From contig OY759271.1 of NCBI GenBank assembly GCA_963662155.1, forward strand, positions 34,509,527 to 34,573,526: a stretch of DNA of 64,000 bases, in the 5' to 3' direction. The position numbers and the translations under genes were made by a program. Below are positions 62,311 through 64,000 of this stretch, one piece after another. The notes under the pieces were generated by a model. That model saw only the letters and a list, made by a program, of their open reading frames with translations. It had not been told where the DNA came from and made no database searches. Origin of the DNA: Lamellibrachia columna. Lineage: Eukaryota; Annelida; Polychaeta; Sabellida; Siboglinidae. Numbering within the stretch: the first letter of the stretch is position 1; each line of letters starts with the position of its first letter.

Positions 62311-64000
62311 GCGCAGACACTCCTGCAAGTTGTTCAACTATTACTGATCGAGCCCGTTTTGTAGCAGCGCTCAACCTCATCTCGTGGGAAACCTTATTCC
62401 ACCTACCAAGCTGCGAACAACAACTGCAGTTTTTCAATTCTACAATCAAAACTTTACTCGACACGCATCTCCCTGAACGAAAAATCAGAAGATGTTCCAG
62501 CGACAGACCTTGGATAGATGACAATTTCCGCTATCTAATACGTCGCCGCCAGATCGCGCTTCTTTCCGAGAACCAACCATTGTACAGGCATTACAGAAAT
62601 AAAGTTAATCGTGCCAGAAAGTCTTTGCAACGAAAGTATTACCAAAGAAAAATCAAATCACTTGAGAACGAACATCCGAAACGATGGTGGAATAGCGTGA
62701 AAGAACTTGTAGGGGTAAAGGTCAACTGTGACAATCTACAAGGTCTTGCTAACACACACTGTTCAGGAAACTTCAGTATTCTAGCAAACGAAATAAGTGA
62801 TTTCTTTGAGTCTGTGACCAAAGATTTCCCACCACTTTTACCCGTTGATGAGTTCTTACCTCCGGGAGCCGAAACGACGGTCCCAGATGCCTACATCATC
62901 AACGTCGATGAAGTAGTCATATCACTATCACGAATTAAAACACACAAAGCAACCGGCCCTGACGAGATACCCAACTGGATCTTACATGACTACGCCGCCA
63001 TCCTCGCTCCTCCCGTCTGTGCGATATTCAACAGCAGCCTACGGGAAGGAACCGTGCCTGCCCTGTGGAAATGCGCTGACGTCCGACCAGTGCCTAAAAT
63101 TCGACCACCAGCGCGAATTGAGAAAGACCTGCGCCCGATATCTCTCACGCCAGTTTTATCGAAGTGCTTGGAGAAATTCATGTGCACGTGGATAATGGAC
63201 ATTACCATGGACCAGATTGATCCTCAGCAATATGGATCAATCAAAGGAACATCAACCGTACACGCACTGGTCGAGCTTGTTCACAAGTGGAAATACGCGG
63301 TCGAGACCCCTGGAACCATAGTACGAATACTTCTCGTCGATTTCAGCAAAGCGTTTGACCGAGTCGACCATCACATTTTAATGACGAAATGTGCATCTCT
63401 TGGACTTCCAACTTTTATTACCAAATGGCTGACATCCTTCCTGTGTCAACGCAAACAGAGGGTAAAGATCGGGAGTGTGAAATCGGAGTACACCAGTGTC
63501 AATGCAGGTGTCCCACAAGGCACAATATTTGGACCAATCGGCTTCCTACACCATATTAATGATCTGCAAACAGTATGCGAACATATAAAATATGTCGACG
63601 ATTGCACAATATGGGAAGCTTCTTCATCCTCCGGAATGGACAGCTCACTCCAAGTAGCGGCAGACGAAGTCGGGCAATGGACAGCGAGTAATAAAATGGC
63701 GCTGAACTACGACAAGACGAAAGATCTGCGGATATGCTTCAAGAAATCAACTCCGGACATCGCACTGCTAACCATCGACGGTAGACCAATCCAACAAGTT
63801 AACAGCACTCGTCTACTAGGTGTGACTCTATCTGAAGACCTGAAGTGGCAATTACACATAGACGAAATCACTACAAAAGCATCGCAACGTCTATACTTCA
63901 TCATCCTTCTCAAAAGAGCCGGCATTGACCCTCACCATCTCATCAACATATACACTTCAATCGTCCGATCGGTATTGGAGTATGCTTGCCAAGTGTGGCA
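62310..64000 (+). CDS. Non-LTR retrotransposon ORF2 (reverse transcriptase), open, runs off the right edge
   Basis: One continuous plus-strand frame of about 560 codons without a stop, following TAG at 62307. There is no endonuclease at its start, so the element is 5'-truncated at about 62310. Visible: a basic linker (RPWIDDNFRYLIRRRQIALL), THKATGPDEIP, DLRPISLTPVLSKCLEKF, QYGSIKGTST, LLVDFSKAFDRVDHH (motif A), AGVPQGTIFGP (motif B), KYVDDCTIWE (motif C, about 63588-63617), NKMALNYDKTKD, LLGVTLSEDLKW and RSVLEYACQVW. The order matches Jockey/CR1-superfamily elements; the exact clade is not settled. The intact frame suggests a young insertion. Confidence 0.88.

Overview
This is a window of eukaryotic (metazoan) nuclear DNA: spliced genes with GT/GC-AG introns, very long dinucleotide microsatellites, and several classes of non-LTR and LTR retrotransposon. 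Nothing looks bacterial, organellar or viral in layout. The recognisable host family (secreted proteins with a short-chain-collagen-C4/spongin-like C-terminal domain) and the mix of L2/CR1-, RTE-, L1- and gypsy/Mag-type elements fit a marine invertebrate, most likely a lophotrochozoan such as a mollusc. The species cannot be fixed from the sequence alone.

The core is a decayed tandem array of one gene. Copies start at 11.35 kb (277 aa), 28.85 kb (294 aa) and 51.19 kb (295 aa). A fourth, broken copy lies between 35.96 and 41.90 kb. Each gene has three exons: (1) signal peptide plus coiled coil, (2) a 96-bp exon, (3) a Cys-rich C-terminal domain. Both introns are phase 1, and intron 2 uses a GC-AG donor in every copy. 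The genes sit in large repeated units: unit 1 about 4.43-17.63 kb, unit 2 17.63-31.68 kb, unit 3 31.68-42.2 kb, unit 4 about 44.9-55.6 kb, and two gene-less partial units at 58.95-62.31 kb. After removing later insertions, units 1 and 2 both shrink to roughly 9 kb, which is the probable ancestral duplication unit.

Mobile elements cut into the units, and the other copies keep the empty sites, so the insertions can be ordered. They are: an almost complete but frameshifted L2/CR1-type LINE with an SGNH-esterase ORF1 (13.39-17.62 kb); a gypsy/Mag element with 129-bp LTRs, PBS and PPT (18.47-22.74 kb, with a deleted sister at 32.53-35.02 kb); a 5'-truncated RTE-like element (26.40-27.42 kb); LINE fragments inside the pseudogene and inside both introns of the fourth gene; an L1-type ORF1 remnant (6.84-7.71 kb); and a LINE with a still-open reverse transcriptase frame running off the right edge (62.31-64.00 kb). 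Between units 3 and 4 lie a 2.3-kb inverted-repeat-bounded element (45.53-47.80 kb) and a probable THAP-domain first exon on the minus strand.

The left flank (1-4.4 kb) is repeats: TG tracts, a 15-bp minisatellite, and a cluster of CAGGGGGCGCT motifs with short TTAGGG pieces. Parts of it recur in inverted orientation at 57.8-58.2 kb, so the array is bracketed by related inverted sequence. No CRISPR, rRNA or tRNA gene was recognised.
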